Shown one piece after another: positions 62,920-64,000 of a stretch of DNA of 64,000 bases. The notes beneath the pieces were generated by a model that ran no database searches, had not been told where the DNA came from, and saw nothing but the letters and a program-made list of their open reading frames with translations. The DNA comes from Methylocaldum szegediense (lineage in GTDB: Bacteria > Pseudomonadota > Gammaproteobacteria > Methylococcales > Methylococcaceae): positions 3,167,001 through 3,231,000 of the forward strand of contig NZ_OX458333.1 of the NCBI RefSeq assembly GCF_949769195.1, given 5' to 3'. The position numbers and the translations under genes are program-made. Every line of letters starts with the position of its first letter. Within the stretch, counting starts at the first letter, position 1.

Positions 62920-63599
62920 ACTGACAAAAGGATTGCCCCTGGGCTGGCAGGTGGAGCAATGAACTCACGGTCAGGGTCGAGCAAGTGGCCGAAGGCTTAG
63001 CCTTCGTCTGCTGCCTTGCTGATCGTATAGCGTTCGCATAGTTCGAAGGAAACTCCTTTGTCCCGGTCGCGAGACCTCATTTCATGATGGCCAGCCCATC
63101 GTCGTGACCACCTCGCGCCACGGCTCGTCGTTCGTAAGAACCGTTCACACGGAAGTCTGCGCCTGACTCGGAACACTTCGCTAAAACGGCGCATGTTGAA
63201 CATAAGACAACAGCGTGCTGCTTGTCTGTTGTCTATTGATCAGCCGGCAAGGGTTTCGTCTGGAACCGTTTTCCTTCTCGCCGATAGTCCCGCCTGTGGA
63301 ATGGGCGCATTGCCTCGTCCTCTCGGCCATGTCTTCCGTGGTCAGGAATAGCGGACGGCAATGGCATGTACTCTGCTAAATGGCAAGCGTTCGTTTCTGC
63401 ACGACTGCTCCGGCCTACGAATAGCGTAGGCCGGGTCAACTCGGGGCCGAACTACCCCGATGCGGCGACGAACCACCTGAACCAGTCCCAAGCGTGTATC
63501 TGGCCTTGCCACAGGACCGGGATGCCACAAGGGTTTTAGGGGCTGGACAAATCGATAAACAGAATCCGTTGAATACGGCTATCCAGCAAGGAGAAAAAT
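62920..63599. other. 680-bp region upstream of methyltransferase 2
   Basis: No gene is supported. AGACAACAG (63205-63213) faces CTGTTGTCT (63226-63234), a perfect 9-bp inverted repeat 128 bp upstream of the sigma54-like site at 63362. Nothing else stands out. Confidence 0.5.
63362..63377 (+). promoter_or_regulatory. candidate sigma54 promoter for methyltransferase 2
   Basis: TGGCATGTACTCTGCT has GG and GC at the RpoN spacing, 223 bp upstream of the start codon at 63600. Confidence 0.52.
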
Positions 63600-64000
63600 A
63601 TGAGCGCCTTGAGCTTGGCTTTTGATACGCAGCGTCTTGCCGAAAAGTACGAAGAGCTGAGCAGTGACCGTCAATTTAAGCAGGGCAAATGGCTGATCGA
63701 GGAATTGAACCTCGTTCCGGGGGAGCGGGTCCTTGATGTCGGCTGCGGAACCGGGTTATTGGCGGAGCATGTCGCGGATATCGTCGGACCTTCGGGTTTC
63801 GTGGCGGGGATCGATCCATTGCCGCTCCGCATCGCCATTGCCAACCGTAGGGCGAAATCCAATCTGGTTTTCCGGGTCGGCAATGCCTATGACTTGACCG
63901 AATTTGCCGAAAACAGCTTCGACGCAGTCTATCTGAATGCGGTTTTTCATTGGCTTTCGGAGAAGGAAGAACCTTTGCAGCAAATTCGGAGGGTACTGAA
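63600..64000 (+). CDS. class I SAM-dependent methyltransferase, paralogue 2 (cut by window edge)
   Basis: The ATG at 63600 follows AAGGAG. The 133 codons inside the window read like the first half of the methyltransferase at 43947: LAEKYEELSSDRQFKQGKW, motif I VLDVGCGTGLLAEHV, VAGIDPLPLRIAIA and FDAVYLNAVFHWLSEKEE. The gene is open to the right edge, so its C-terminus is not visible. A sigma54-like site lies upstream, as for paralogue 1. Confidence 0.9.
   Translation, partial: MSALSLAFDTQRLAEKYEELSSDRQFKQGKWLIEELNLVPGERVLDVGCGTGLLAEHVADIVGPSGFVAGIDPLPLRIAIANRRAKSNLVFRVGNAYDLTEFAENSFDAVYLNAVFHWLSEKEEPLQQIRRVL

Noticed and set aside
1-64000. CRISPR arrays, rRNA genes, prophage or toxin-antitoxin/defence systems
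   Set aside because: Looked for direct repeat-spacer patterns, rRNA-like sequence and typical defence domains. None was seen beyond one IS481 element and a lone HNH protein.

Overview
The window looks like chromosomal DNA of a gammaproteobacterial (type I/Ib) methanotroph close to Methylocaldum or Methylococcus. The strongest evidence is a complete pmoCAB operon for particulate methane monooxygenase, whose proteins resemble the Methylococcus type. It is supported by a formaldehyde-activating enzyme (fae), a phosphoketolase plus acetate kinase pair, and GC-rich codon use. The genus is inferred from remembered family sequences, not from a search.

Layout: 0-2.3 kb holds small conserved proteins (DUF5132 plus an HMA-like protein, and an HNH endonuclease). 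2.3-7.2 kb has a cluster of DnaA boxes beside an AT-rich stretch, then priA, a rhomboid protease and a polysaccharide flippase. 7.3-11.3 kb has a multi-hairpin repeat followed by xfp-ackA. 11.6-14.9 kb is pmoCAB with a sigma70-like promoter and a terminator. 15-24 kb is accessory: a dispersed repeat, tRNA-Thr(UGU), an IS481-family insertion sequence, a metallophosphoesterase, a GMC/cholesterol-oxidase-like enzyme and a frameshifted flavin-monooxygenase pseudogene. 24-26.4 kb has a TIGR04073 protein and a B12-binding radical SAM protein.

From about 27 kb to the right edge the window is mainly one organosulfur-scavenging island. It contains ssuD, an FMN reductase, an OYE-type flavin reductase, a TauD-like dioxygenase, a periplasmic sulfatase, three paralogous SsuA-like binding proteins, an ssuB/ssuC transporter core and a porin. 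It also has two related MFS proteins (one fused to an ABC permease), two paralogous lipoproteins, two paralogous methyltransferases, an octaheme TPR cytochrome and a regulator of the SfnR type (sigma54 activator). By eye I found eight sigma54 -24/-12 promoter-like sites (TGGCAY-N6-HTGCH) placed upstream of transcription units in this island, two pairs of them divergent. The simplest reading is a local SfnR/RpoN sulfur-limitation regulon. Fae lies in the same strand-run as the TauD-like enzyme, so formaldehyde released from C1-sulfur compounds could feed the methanotroph's own C1 pathway.

The most unusual items are the MFS-ABC permease fusion (35.5-37.65 kb), the sigma54-preceded MFS-sulfatase-binding protein-octaheme cytochrome operon (54.2-61.5 kb), and a two-copy ~150-bp repeat built from five consecutive hairpins whose stems are preserved by compensating changes.
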